From: a virus
Virus record (IMG/VR): IMGVR_UViG_3300025327_000138
Coordinates: 1 to 26,708 of that record
Length of the DNA stretch: 26,708 bases
Direction: 5' to 3' (one strand)
Below, one piece after another: positions 13,510 through 19,583 of the stretch. A program made the translations under genes and the position numbers. The notes under the pieces were generated by a model that worked only from the letters and a program-made list of their open reading frames with translations, was not told the DNA's origin and did not search any database. Positions within the stretch are counted from its first letter, which is position 1. Each line of letters starts with the position of its first letter.

Positions 13510-14601
13510 ATGAAACGAGTTTGGAAGGAATTGACAAGCATGGAGGCGCTGGTGCTGCTGGTGGCGCTGGCGCTGGCGAGCCCGGCGCTGCTGATAGCGC
13601 AGAGCGGGCCGCTCGACCGCAGCGTGGGAATGATTCACAGCTCGGGGTTGTTCTACGAGTTTACCGCCGGGGCCGCCACGATTGCCGCCAACGACGCGGT
13701 CTATCTGACGACCGCCGGCACGGTGCTGAAAGTTCCGATCACCGGGCAGACCACCACGCTCATCGGGGTGGCGCCCTTCGCCTGCGCGGCCAACTCGACC
13801 ACCTGCATAGTGCAGATAGACGGCAAAGCCACGGTCGTGGCCGATGACGCCATTGTGGTGGGAGATTATGTCGGCGCGCCGACGACCACGGCCGGGCGCG
13901 TGCTGGCGCTGACCGGCACCATCGACACGAATCTGGTAGTGGGCAAAGCGCTGACGGCGCAGGCCACTCCCGGAGGGACCCTGACGATCTTGCTGCTGCC
14001 CGGCAAAGGCGGCACGGCGCTGGGCAACGGCACCAGCGGCGGCATCGTGTACTACAGCGGCACCAACACGGTGGCCTCATCGGCGGCGCTGACGGCGAAC
14101 TCTCCGGTGCTGGGCGGAGGCGCGGGCACTACGCCGGCGACAGTGGCCGGGATCACCTCGGACGGCGCATCGCAAGTCCGCCTGGGCGTTGCGGGCACTT
14201 CGGTGGGCAGCGTGCGGTATAGCAACGCCACTTCTGGGACGATCACGCAGTCTCCGGTGACCGGGGCGCTGGGCACGATTGCGCAAACCATCCCAGCGGT
14301 CGCTGGCACCCAGATGTTCCAGTTGGGGACCACTGTCACGCTGGCGAACGTGGATCTGGACACCACCGACAACTCGATTGCGGCTCACGTCTGCGAGGAC
14401 CTGGTGCTGACCGCAACGGGCTTGACGGCGACCGACAACATCGCCTGGATCATGACGACGTCAGACCTGGCCGCCACGTTCAACGTGCAACTGCACACGC
14501 CGGCGACGGATGCGATTACCGCGCGGACGTGCAACAACTCCGCCGCCGGGGCCGACCCCGGAGCGGTGGCCGACTTCCGCATCGTGCGGCTGATGCCCTG
14601 A
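13510..14601 (+). CDS. Decoration/fibre-like protein with N-terminal signal peptide
   Basis: The protein has 363 residues. Residues 1-31 (MKRVWKELTSMEALVLLVAL, then ALASPALLIAQ) look like a Sec signal peptide, unexpected for a head gene. Residues 35-165 (FYEFTAGAATIAANDAVYLT, ...LIGVAPFACA, ...VVGDYVGAPTT) resemble the small beta-rich DUF2190-type proteins that follow capsid genes and decorate heads. Residues 170-280 are Gly/Ser/Thr-rich repeats (TSGGIVYYSGTNTVASSAAL) of the kind in fibre proteins. The C-terminus (to RIVRLMP) is probably beta-rich. GGAGAAAAAC precedes the ATG; the ATG at 13540 is an alternative start. The gene is bracketed by the 59-bp inverted repeats. A decoration protein is likely; a secreted surface protein is the alternative. 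Confidence 0.6.
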   Translation: MKRVWKELTSMEALVLLVALALASPALLIAQSGPLDRSVGMIHSSGLFYEFTAGAATIAANDAVYLTTAGTVLKVPITGQTTTLIGVAPFACAANSTTCIVQIDGKATVVADDAIVVGDYVGAPTTTAGRVLALTGTIDTNLVVGKALTAQATPGGTLTILLLPGKGGTALGNGTSGGIVYYSGTNTVASSAALTANSPVLGGGAGTTPATVAGITSDGASQVRLGVAGTSVGSVRYSNATSGTITQSPVTGALGTIAQTIPAVAGTQMFQLGTTVTLANVDLDTTDNSIAAHVCEDLVLTATGLTATDNIAWIMTTSDLAATFNVQLHTPATDAITARTCNNSAAGADPGAVADFRIVRLMP

Positions 14602-14603
14602 CG

Positions 14604-14679
14604 GCGCGGGTATACCGCGCGGAATTGCGCTCATCGCTCAGCCGCTCTTCGCGAACCGCGCAGCGTGCGAGCGCATTAC
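14604..14679 (+). repeat. Double-hairpin module D, copy 3
   Basis: Stem GCGCGG/CCGCGC with loop GTATA (14604-14620), linker GGAATTGCGC, then a longer GCGCTC/GAGCGC closed region. It starts two bases after the stop of the decoration-like gene. Confidence 0.65.
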
Positions 14680-14738
14680 GGGCGGTCCATTCGGCTCCGC
14701 TCAGGACGGTGAGCGAAAGTCGAACCGCATACCCGCCC
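14680..14738. repeat. 59-bp inverted repeat, right copy
   Basis: Exact reverse complement of 13364-13422. Together with families B and D it fills the 389-bp region 14602-14990, in which I see no certain gene apart from the possible upstream extension of the following gene. Confidence 0.85.
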
Positions 14739-14833
14739 CGGCCTGAGCGGTGAGCCGCGAATCATCGCTCGTGCGCGCGACATGAGCCGCGCAAAACCTC
14801 CCGGGGCGGTTCGGGTTCGCCGCCCCGTTAAAA

Positions 14834-14890
14834 GCAGGTTCCTCGCGGAGTTTCCCCTGAGCAAAGCCGAAGGGCTCGCTCGGGATGACA
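14834..14890. repeat. Interspersed repeat family B, intergenic copy
   Basis: GCAGGTTCCTCGCGGAGTTT ... CTCGCTCGGGATGACA. It is close to the copy at 16480-16536 over its whole length, including the CTGAGCAAAGCCGAAGGG middle. Confidence 0.75.
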
Positions 14891-14906
14891 GCGGGGGAGA
14901 AAGGGT

Positions 14907-14932
14907 CGCAGCGCGCGGCTAAGCGCGCTGCG
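14907..14932 (-). repeat. Double-hairpin module D, second hairpin in inverted orientation
   Basis: On the minus strand this reads TTGCGCAGCGCGC, loop TTAGCC, then GCGCGCTGCG: a 10-bp perfect stem with the same loop and TTGCGC flank as the plus-strand copies. Confidence 0.65.
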
Positions 14933-14990
14933 CAATGGGGTACGCAGTACGCCGACAATTGCGCAATTCCAGCAGGCCGTAGCGTTCCGG

Positions 14991-15635
14991 GTGCAAGATT
15001 CGGCTCAGAAACTCGCGCAGGCCGCCATCGATGCCTGTATCGTCAAGGCCGTCAAGGGGCGCTACGCGCAGGCGCGCCCGCTGCTGCGCATCAAAGATTT
15101 TGCTGGCGACTCGGCCACTTACGAGTACGCCGTGGACGCGGCGACGTTCGCCGACTGGGTGGATGAAGCGAGCTTTATCCGCTCGCTCGAATATCCCGCC
15201 GGGGAGAAGGAGCCGGTCTACATCGATCCGGATGATTACCGGATCGTCCAGATCAGCTCGACAGTCAAGATGCTCCGGCTGCTGACGACGGTCCCGCAGG
15301 CTGGGAAGACGCTGCGGATCGAATACTCGGTGCCGCACTCCGACGATGCCTCGACGGTGCCCGGAGTGGACTTCGAGGCGGTCTCCGATCTGGCGGCGTC
15401 GTATGCCTGCGTCGCGCTGGCGGCGTATTACAACCAGATGGGAGACCCGGCTTACGGCGCGGCGGCGGTCGATCATCAATCGAAGTCGCAGCAGTACCTC
15501 TCGATGGCGAAGAAATATGGGGAGCAATTCGAGGGCGCGTTGGGGCTGAATGCAGACGTGAAGCAGCGGCCGGCCACAAGCTGGCGCGAGTGGGAAGCGG
15601 AAGGCGGCGGCGGGGAATTGCCGCTGACGCATTGA
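14991..15635 (+). CDS. Head-tail connector-like protein
   Basis: The 214-residue protein begins here at GTG 14991 (VQDSAQKLAQAAIDACIVKA). It has helices, a beta region (ATYEYAVDAATFADWVDEAS, FIRSLEYPAGEKEPVYIDPD) and a C-terminal helical part (SDLAASYACVALAAYYNQMG, SKSQQYLSMAKKYGEQFEGA). That last part resembles head-completion adaptors, where a helical hairpin binds the portal. The frame reads like protein upstream of the GTG (PTIAQFQQAVAFR, from about 14952), so the true start may be earlier, possibly a non-standard ACG at 14949. Position between capsid and tail genes supports a connector role. Confidence 0.6.
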   Translation: MQDSAQKLAQAAIDACIVKAVKGRYAQARPLLRIKDFAGDSATYEYAVDAATFADWVDEASFIRSLEYPAGEKEPVYIDPDDYRIVQISSTVKMLRLLTTVPQAGKTLRIEYSVPHSDDASTVPGVDFEAVSDLAASYACVALAAYYNQMGDPAYGAAAVDHQSKSQQYLSMAKKYGEQFEGALGLNADVKQRPATSWREWEAEGGGGELPLTH

Positions 15636-15708
15636 GCACGGGTATACCGTGCGAAATTGCGCGCCGCTTCCGTCCCCCTCACAGGGGGAAGCCCCAGGTC
15701 GCGGCGCG
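15636..15708 (+). repeat. Double-hairpin module D, copy 4
   Basis: Stem GCACGG/CCGTGC with loop GTATA (15636-15652), linker GAAATTGCGC, then stem CGCGCCGC/GCGGCGCG (15660-15667 with 15701-15708) enclosing a CCCCCTCACAGGGGG hairpin, then AAAG. It starts directly after the connector stop. Confidence 0.7.
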
Positions 15709-15725
15709 AAAGAAAGGGCACAAAG

Positions 15726-15950
15726 ATGAAGCCAAGCATCGGACGGATCGTGATATTTCACCTCGGTGATGGCGATGACGGAATCAACAACGGATCGAGG
15801 GAAGTGGCCGCCATTGTCACGCGGGTGTGGAATGACATCTGTGTGAACCTGCGGCTGTTTTATGACGGAGAAGGGTGTCCGACGGAATGGAAAACCTCGG
15901 CGGAGCTAGGCACGCAGCCGGGCCAGTGGAGCTGGCCGGAGAGGGTGTAG
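15726..15950 (+). CDS. Small phage protein of the head-tail junction (74 aa)
   Basis: The sequence MKPSIGRIVIFHLGDGDDGI, VAAIVTRVWNDICVNLRLFY and a tryptophan-rich end (PGQWSWPERV) form a compact SH3-like beta protein. This small family is frequent in phages between capsid and tail genes (IGRxVxY...VNLxVFxDG...WHWP, by memory). Its function is not established to my knowledge. AAAGGGCACAAAG precedes the ATG; a longer frame from 15657 runs through the hairpin module and is not used. It is followed four bases later by the next gene. Confidence 0.65.
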   Translation: MKPSIGRIVIFHLGDGDDGINNGSREVAAIVTRVWNDICVNLRLFYDGEGCPTEWKTSAELGTQPGQWSWPERV

Positions 15951-15953
15951 GCG

Positions 15954-16475
15954 ATGATCGGAATCGGCGTAACGCTGAATGCGGAGAAGGTGAAGCTGCT
16001 GCTGGAAAAGGCGCCGGAGGAGCTGCGCGCGGCCATTGAGCTGGGCTCGGCGAAGCTGCTCTCGGCGATGCAGCAGACGGCGGTGGGCGTCATCGAGAAG
16101 CACACGCCGTATCCGGCAGTCGCTTTCGGGAACCTGGCGCGCGGAATTGATTTCGAAGTGGCAACCCGCCCGCCGCTCGGGGGGCTGCTGTTCGTGAAGC
16201 CGCCCGCAGACACGTACGCGCTGCCGATGGAAACCGGGACGCGGCCGCATTTCCCGCCGACAGCGGCGCTGCTGCCGTGGGTCTTGAAAAAGTTTCCCGG
16301 CGCGGACGAGAAGAAGGCGAAGTCGTTCGCATTCCTGATCGCCCGGAAAATTTCGAAGGTGGGAACGACGGGCGTGTTCTTTTTCGAGAAGACCCGGGCG
16401 GCGCACGAGCCGGACGCCGCCGCGGTCTACGAGGAGTTCCTGGATGCCGCAATCGCGCGCCTGGAGCAGCCATGA
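15954..16475 (+). CDS. Minor tail/connector protein, HK97 gp10-like
   Basis: The 173-residue protein opens with an N-terminal helix (KVKLLLEKAPEELRAAIELG, KLLSAMQQTAVGVIEKHTPY), then a Gly/Pro-rich beta part (PMETGTRPHFPPTAALLPWV) and a C-terminal helix. The motif of a Met-Glu-x-Gly-Thr segment followed by helices is typical of HK97 gp10-type proteins that help join tail to head. GGAGAGGGTGTAGGCG lies before the ATG, which falls three bases after the preceding stop codon. Position between connector genes and the tail terminator candidate agrees. Confidence 0.65.
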   Translation: MIGIGVTLNAEKVKLLLEKAPEELRAAIELGSAKLLSAMQQTAVGVIEKHTPYPAVAFGNLARGIDFEVATRPPLGGLLFVKPPADTYALPMETGTRPHFPPTAALLPWVLKKFPGADEKKAKSFAFLIARKISKVGTTGVFFFEKTRAAHEPDAAAVYEEFLDAAIARLEQP

Positions 16476-16479
16476 AAAA

Positions 16480-16536
16480 GCAGGTCCTTCGCGGAGTTTA
16501 CCCTGAGCAAAGCCGAAGGGCTCGCTCAGGATGACA
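16480..16536. repeat. Interspersed repeat family B, intergenic copy
   Basis: GCAGGTCCTTCGCGGAGTTT ... CTCGCTCAGGATGACA. A 17-codon reading begins at the ATG at 16472 and runs through it; I treat this as the repeat, not a gene. Confidence 0.75.
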
Positions 16537-16546
16537 TGGGTGGAAG

Positions 16547-17038
16547 ATGAAGCTCACGGAGATCATTCACGAGATCGCGGAGCTGCTCCGGGCGCAAGCG
16601 GGCATCAGCGGCGGCGCCGCCAAGGTTACGGAATACACCCAGGCCGCCGAGACCGAGGAGCAGATGATCGATGCCTACGTCGCCTACAAAGGCACGGCGC
16701 AGGCGCTGCTGCATGGCTGGGTGGTGACGCGGGAGGAGATGGAAGCGCCGGAAGGCACGGCGCGCGCGCCGCGCAAGCTCCATCACATCGCCATCCACGG
16801 ATTCCGCGCGGTGGCCTCCTCGACCGACTCCGAGCAGCTGCACCAGGAGCTGACGGAAACCGTGATCGATGCGCTGAACGCGGCGGCGCATGGCGCGCTG
16901 CCGAATCAAGCCGGATACATCAAGAGCTTCGCGCAATTGCCGGAAGCAGACCTGCGGTTGTTTGGCGGCCCGAAACTCAAGATCGCGGTGTGGTACTCGA
17001 AAATCACGCTGACAGCCACGCCCTGGCCATTAAATTGA
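16547..17038 (+). CDS. Tail terminator/completion protein candidate
   Basis: The 163-residue protein has an N-terminal helix (MKLTEIIHEIAELLRAQAGI), a central beta sheet (RKLHHIAIHGFRAVASSTDS) and a helix plus strands to the end (KLKIAVWYSKITLTATPWPLN). This alpha/beta order, size and position just before the major tail protein are those of tail terminators that cap the tail tube. No diagnostic motif can be named, so the call rests mainly on context. The ATG is preceded by a short TGGAAG. Confidence 0.5.
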   Translation: MKLTEIIHEIAELLRAQAGISGGAAKVTEYTQAAETEEQMIDAYVAYKGTAQALLHGWVVTREEMEAPEGTARAPRKLHHIAIHGFRAVASSTDSEQLHQELTETVIDALNAAAHGALPNQAGYIKSFAQLPEADLRLFGGPKLKIAVWYSKITLTATPWPLN

Positions 17039-17043
17039 TGAAC

Positions 17044-17079
17044 GGGTAGCCCACTCAAACTCTTTTGAGTGGGGCACCC
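17044..17079 (+). promoter_or_regulatory. Hairpin before the major tail gene
   Basis: Stem CCCACTCAAA/TTTGAGTGGG (17050-17059 with 17064-17073) inside an outer GGGT/ACCC pair, followed by AAGAAGGAGAG and the ATG at 17100. No T-run follows, so it is more likely a 5' stabilising structure than a terminator. Confidence 0.55.
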
Positions 17080-17099
17080 AGGAAGAAGGAGAGAACGAC

Positions 17100-18179
17100 A
17101 TGGGAGCATTTCTGCCGGCATGGATTCAGGAAGCCTACCTGGCGCTGTCAACCAAGGTGCAGGCCAACATGGCCACGGTGATTGGAGATGTCAATTTCGA
17201 CATCTGGCTATCAGTCGAGGGCTACCATCCGCCTAGCCAGTCTCGCAAGGCGCTGACGGATCGGGGCGATTCCGGGCGCGGCACGCCATTCGCATCTCCG
17301 GCCGGACACAAAAGAACGTCGCACGATGCCGACATGGACATCACAGTCAACGCATCGTCGCTGATGACCGGTTGGGCGGCCTCGATGTGCCTGGGCGGCT
17401 ATGCCGCACCCACCAACCCCGCCCCTGGCGTCTATAACCACGTCTTCACGATGCGCGATCCGACGGTATCGAAGGATGCCCGGATCAGTTCTGCTTACTC
17501 GCAGCTCGGCGCCGACGCCGCCTACCAGAAGAAGATTTGCGCCGTAACGGTGGCGCGGTTCACGCTGCGCGGCAACCGCCGCGGCGGCGCCAATGACGCG
17601 CTGCAACTGACGTGCAGCCTGATCAGCTCCGGCGAGATGATTGCCGATCCGGTAACCATTGCGGCGCCGACGGCGCAGGCCTTCCTCGATGCGGGAGGCG
17701 TAACGTTCAATTTCGGGGCGCAGGGCTCGCCGGTGGATTTGAGCGAGCGCCTGGATACTTTCGAGCTGAGCTTCGATCAGGACATCAATTTGGAGCTGAC
17801 GCGGATACCGGGCTCAGGGCTTTACCGCGGCAGGATGTGGCGCGGCCCGAATATGTTCGCCGGCTTCACTGCCGACCTGTTCCTCGACTCCGCCGACGCC
17901 GACATCCTGGACGCGGCGGATGGGGATACGATCCTGGAGGCGGAGTTCGATTGCCAAGGAGAACTGATCGACGCCACCTACTTCAACTATTTCAAGGCGC
18001 GCTGGCCATCGTTCCGGCTGGTCAATGCGCCGTTCAAGGATGTGGCGGGATACCAGGCGCACACGCTGGTGGTGGACCGCGATACGGTCTACAGCGATAC
18101 CGGGTCGACGCCGGCATCGACGCCAATCGTGGTAACGGTGCAGAACGCGCTGCCGGCTTATCTGGCCGCCGCCGCCTAG
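17100..18179 (+). CDS. Major tail (tube) protein
   Basis: The 359-residue protein starts at ATG 17100, with AAGGAGAG upstream. It is a beta-rich protein with segments such as FDIWLSVEGYHPPSQSRKAL, GGYAAPTNPAPGVYNHVFTM, SERLDTFELSFDQDINLELT and a C-terminal stretch of strands. The order (before a chaperone candidate and the tape measure), strong ribosome-binding site, upstream hairpin and the NHVFTM-type core found in tube proteins support the tail-tube call. It would polymerise around the tape measure to form the long tail. The stop overlaps the first base of a double-hairpin module. Confidence 0.7.
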   Translation: MGAFLPAWIQEAYLALSTKVQANMATVIGDVNFDIWLSVEGYHPPSQSRKALTDRGDSGRGTPFASPAGHKRTSHDADMDITVNASSLMTGWAASMCLGGYAAPTNPAPGVYNHVFTMRDPTVSKDARISSAYSQLGADAAYQKKICAVTVARFTLRGNRRGGANDALQLTCSLISSGEMIADPVTIAAPTAQAFLDAGGVTFNFGAQGSPVDLSERLDTFELSFDQDINLELTRIPGSGLYRGRMWRGPNMFAGFTADLFLDSADADILDAADGDTILEAEFDCQGELIDATYFNYFKARWPSFRLVNAPFKDVAGYQAHTLVVDRDTVYSDTGSTPASTPIVVTVQNALPAYLAAAA

Positions 18180-18233
18180 CGGGGATATGCCCCGCGAAAT
18201 TGCGCAGGGAACCTCGATGGGCTCCCTGCGAAG
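18179..18233 (+). repeat. Double-hairpin module D, copy 5
   Basis: Stem GCGGGG/CCCCGC with loop ATATG (18179-18195), linker GAAATTGCGC, then stem CGCAGGGA/TCCCTGCG (18203-18210 with 18223-18230) and AAGG. Linker and trailing TGCGAAGG match copy 2. Confidence 0.7.
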
Positions 18234-18258
18234 GCAAGTACAAGGCAGGAGGCACAAG

Positions 18259-19005
18259 ATGGATGATGTTCGCGAAGCGACCATCGGAAGCGAAGCGCGA
18301 AGGCCGGCACGCAGTGCCTACGAATTGAAGCCTGATGAGATTGTGCAGCCGGTGATCGCGGCGGGCGGACTCCGGCTCACCCACTATTTGCGCCCGCCCA
18401 GCCAGGCCGACTGGGAGGCTTACGAAGCCGAGCTGCATGTCAGCGTGGACCGCCCGCCGGAAGGCATCGCGCTGCACTCCGAGGAGCTGGCCGCGGCCAA
18501 CGCGCTGTGGCAGCGCATTGTCTTGCGCGTCGAGGGCTATGAGCCGCTGGACGATTGGCGCGAGCGGGTGCCGCTGCCGCATCGCCGCGCCGCGGTGCGG
18601 CCGCTGACGCAGGTCTACTCCATCGAGCCGGAGGCCTCCGGCGAGCAAGCCTATCGTCTGGCAGCCGACCGCATCGAGGTGGAACTCGTGGCCGGGCCGA
18701 ACTATACCGGCTTGCGGCACATCTTCCGGCCGGCCACCGCGCTCGAAGCAGTCGAGTTCGAGCGGGTGCGCTCGGCGGCGATCTGGGCGCGGGAGTCGCC
18801 GGGCCGGACGGTTTATCCGGCGAAGCTCGCGGGCTACGTGAAACTTTACGACGCCCTGATCCTCAAGGTCGAGGGCTACACCATCGCGGGCGAGCCATGT
18901 ACGGGGCGCGAACAGGCCGTGCAGGACATGGACGCCATGCACAAGCAGGCGGCGGTGCGGGCGCTGTTCGGGAGGGACCATGCCGAGAGCGGTCCTGGCA
19001 ATTGA
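18259..19005 (+). CDS. Tail assembly chaperone candidate
   Basis: The 248-residue protein starts at ATG 18259, with AGGAGGCACAAG upstream; the longer frame from 18187 begins inside the hairpin module. It is alpha-helical with two internal repeats that both end in a RVEGYEPL/KVEGYTIA motif (residues about 90-95 and 208-213), suggesting an ancient duplication. Position between tube and tape measure is where tail assembly chaperones lie. I see no slippery frameshift site at the end; the following gene has its own GGAGG and ATG. The last 26 bases overlap that gene. Confidence 0.55.
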   Translation: MDDVREATIGSEARRPARSAYELKPDEIVQPVIAAGGLRLTHYLRPPSQADWEAYEAELHVSVDRPPEGIALHSEELAAANALWQRIVLRVEGYEPLDDWRERVPLPHRRAAVRPLTQVYSIEPEASGEQAYRLAADRIEVELVAGPNYTGLRHIFRPATALEAVEFERVRSAAIWARESPGRTVYPAKLAGYVKLYDALILKVEGYTIAGEPCTGREQAVQDMDAMHKQAAVRALFGRDHAESGPGN

Positions 19006-19489
19006 AGACGGCGCTGCGTTGCAGCAATGGCTCCCGATATTTCTGGAGCAGGCGCTCGAATCCGCCCCTCGGCTTCGCTCGGGACGGGATGGCCCATTCG
19101 ACCCTGCTCAGGGCGGTGAGCGAAAGTCGAACCGTGAGCCTGTCGAATCCGCGGAGCGCCCCCGGCGCCCCTCGGCTCCCTTCGGCCTCGCTCAGGACAG
19201 GCCGCTCGGGACCCGAGAGGCTCACGCTCAATGGCGTTCCAACCCTCGCCAGGCGCAAATTCCAGACGCCATCCAGCTGGCCATCGGCCATCTGCTCTAT
19301 CTCGACCTGATGACTCAGGGCGCGCAATTCCGCGCCGGAGAACTGACGGCGGCAGAGGCACTCGGCCTGGGGCTGCTGAAGCTGGCGCGGGAGCGGCTGC
19401 AAAGCCAATACGCCAGATGCGGGCGCTGCGGCGGGCTGAACCGCTCGACGGCCGGCTTCTGCGCGCGGTGCGGTGAGAAGTTCCGGTAG
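18980..19489 (+). CDS. Zinc-ribbon tail-region protein with repeat-derived insert
   Basis: The 169-residue protein starts at ATG 18980, with GGGAGGGACC upstream. The N-terminus (VLAIEDGAALQQWLPIFLEQ) and the part from residue 95 (DAIQLAIGHLLYLDLMTQGA) are helical. The C-terminus is a zinc ribbon: CGRC at 147-150 and CARC at 161-164 with GGLNRSTAGF between. Residues about 28-84 (RLRSGRDGPFDPAQGGERKS ... RPLGTREA) are translated from three adjacent interspersed repeats and interrupt an otherwise plausible 110-residue protein. Zinc-ribbon proteins occur next to chaperones in some phages, but the role here is unknown. Confidence 0.55.
   Translation: MPRAVLAIEDGAALQQWLPIFLEQALESAPRLRSGRDGPFDPAQGGERKSNREPVESAERPRRPSAPFGLAQDRPLGTREAHAQWRSNPRQAQIPDAIQLAIGHLLYLDLMTQGAQFRAGELTAAEALGLGLLKLARERLQSQYARCGRCGGLNRSTAGFCARCGEKFR
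19064..19202. repeat. Cluster of family A and B repeat elements inside a gene
   Basis: Three elements in a row: CCTCGGCTTCGCTCGGGA (19067-19084), family A at 19091-19133 (CATTCGACCCTGCTCAGGGC then GTGAGCGAAAGTCGAAC), and CCCTTCGGCCTCGCTCAGGA at about 19178-19197. The total length keeps the frame. Confidence 0.75.
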
Positions 19490-19583
19490 CAGTGATGCGT
19501 GATGCGTGATGAGTGGTTAGCAAAAGCAACGGAAGGAACGCGGCGCCCGGCTTAGAGGGCGCAGCGCAAAGGCCGACGCAGTC
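19490..19583. repeat. Intergenic spacer with short tandem repeat and hairpin
   Basis: GTGATGC is repeated head to tail (19493-19510), followed by GCGCCCGGCTTAGAGGGCGC, a hairpin with a TTAG-containing loop, in front of the tape-measure start. Confidence 0.5.

Noticed and set aside
12396-13541. 381-residue minus-strand open frame
   Set aside because: It is antisense to the major capsid protein part and has no protein-like features.
13364-14738. Insertion sequence with 59-bp terminal inverted repeats
   Set aside because: There is no transposase between the repeats, no target-site duplication is visible at the ends, and the repeat core belongs to the dispersed family A.
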